Of a DNA stretch of 5,390 nucleotides, positions 4,785 through 5,390 are shown in pieces. The translations under genes were made by a program, and so were the position numbers. The DNA comes from an uncultured Collinsella sp. (lineage in GTDB: Bacteria; Actinomycetota; Coriobacteriia; Coriobacteriales; Coriobacteriaceae): assembly GCA_902492185.1 (NCBI GenBank), contig CABUKY010000125.1, forward strand, positions 1 through 5,390. Direction: 5' to 3'. Position 1 is the stretch's first letter; each line of letters opens with the position of its first letter. Below the pieces are notes generated by a model. The model saw only the letters and a program-made list of their open reading frames with translations. It searched no databases and was not told the DNA's origin.

Positions 4785-5390
4785 CTAGTCGAGCACGACA
4801 AGCTCGGCGGGATCGTAATCCACGCCCATAAACGTAAGGCCGCAGGCAGGAGCCGTGGGGCCCGCAGCGGTACGGTCGCAAGCATCGATGACCTCGCGCA
4901 TCCACTCGGGTTCACGGCGATGCACGCCAATCTCGACAAGCGTGCCCACGATCGTGCGGACCATCGAATGCAGAAACGCATTGCCCTCGATGGTAAACGT
5001 CAGGATGTCCTCGCCAAACGCAACCTCATGGCCAAACTCGGCACGCATCACGCAGCGGTGCGTGGGCTTGCCAACGGCCGAGGCAACCTTGCAAAAGCTT
5101 TTAAAGTCCTGCTCACCCAAAAGCGCGGGGCAGGCAGCAGACATAGCCTCAACATCCAAGGGATAGCGATGCCACCACACGGCACCGCGGGACAGCACGG
5201 GGCGCGCATCTCGATCGGCAATACGGTAAGTATACGTACGGGAACGCGCATCAAAGCGTGCAGAAAAGCCTTTACGGGCCTTGTAGACCTCGTTTATGGC
5301 GATATCTTTGGGCAGGAGGGCATCCATAGCCCTCAGCCACCTACGGCGCGTCAAAGCCAACTCAGCGTCCGTTACGGGCACGCTGATGAA
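4785..5390 (-). CDS. truA: tRNA pseudouridine synthase A, C-terminal part (runs off the right edge)
   Basis: The 201 visible residues align by eye along their length with TruA, which converts uridines 38-40 of the tRNA anticodon arm to pseudouridine. Landmarks counted from the window edge are LLPKDIAINEV (25-35), FSARFDARSRTYTYRI (42-57, the family's ARF.A..R.Y.Y block), LLGEQDFKSF (90-99), NAFLHSMVRTIVGTLVEIG (137-155) and the C-terminal DRTAAGPTAPACGL segment leading to VDYDP. The N-terminal part, including the RTDxGVHA motif with the catalytic Asp, is beyond the window. It should lie only a short distance upstream, since full TruA is about 245-270 residues. A GTG at 5379-5381 is in frame but sits inside the conserved fold, and the frame stays open to the edge, so it is not the start. 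The glycosyltransferase follows on the same strand after 161 bp. Confidence 0.96.
   Translation of the reverse strand, partial: FISVPVTDAELALTRRRWLRAMDALLPKDIAINEVYKARKGFSARFDARSRTYTYRIADRDARPVLSRGAVWWHRYPLDVEAMSAACPALLGEQDFKSFCKVASAVGKPTHRCVMRAEFGHEVAFGEDILTFTIEGNAFLHSMVRTIVGTLVEIGVHRREPEWMREVIDACDRTAAGPTAPACGLTFMGVDYDPAELVVLD

Noticed and set aside
4192..4788. 198-codon plus-strand frame spanning part of the glycosyltransferase and the truA gap
   Set aside because: It has no recognisable motif and no clear ribosome binding site, and it is antisense to the GT-like gene.

Overview
The window is high-GC chromosomal DNA carrying ordinary housekeeping and cell-surface genes. The overall look suggests an actinobacterium, and Coriobacteriia (Collinsella, Olsenella or relatives) is my best guess. 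The supporting points are C/G-ending codons, clear Shine-Dalgarno sites, and a class A penicillin-binding protein with a Thr/Gly/Pro-rich tail next to an ArgR repressor. This is inference from style and gene content; there is no rRNA or other marker here to settle it.

Layout. (1) 1-478, minus strand: N-terminal part of a peptidase U32-family protein that runs off the left edge. (2) 479-640: divergent intergenic region holding both ribosome binding sites and an A+T-rich island that probably contains promoter elements. (3) 641-2824, plus strand: a complete bifunctional class A PBP (GT51 transglycosylase plus transpeptidase) ending in a long low-complexity tail. (4) 2825-3012: convergent intergenic region with two hairpin terminators, one best suited to each strand. 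(5) 3013-3450, minus strand: arginine repressor argR. (6) 3451-3582: A+T-rich regulatory region with two striking inverted repeats. (7) 3583-4623, minus strand: a family-2-like glycosyltransferase with a TTG start. (8) 4624-4784: spacer with a hairpin just after truA. (9) 4785-5390, minus strand: C-terminal three quarters of tRNA pseudouridine synthase truA, running off the right edge.

How the genes relate. truA, the glycosyltransferase and argR lie on one strand, but gaps of 161 and 132 bp with hairpins or palindromes suggest separate or partly separate transcription rather than a tight operon. The PBP is divergent from the U32 gene and convergent with argR. No shared pathway is evident: the products cover RNA modification (TruA, probably U32), peptidoglycan synthesis (PBP), sugar transfer, and arginine-responsive control.

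I see no mobile element, CRISPR array, RNA gene or clearly novel system. The items most worth a second look are the paired TTTCGAAA inverted repeat upstream of argR, the Asp-to-Asn change in the ArgR arginine-binding motif, and the degenerate metal-binding motif of the glycosyltransferase.
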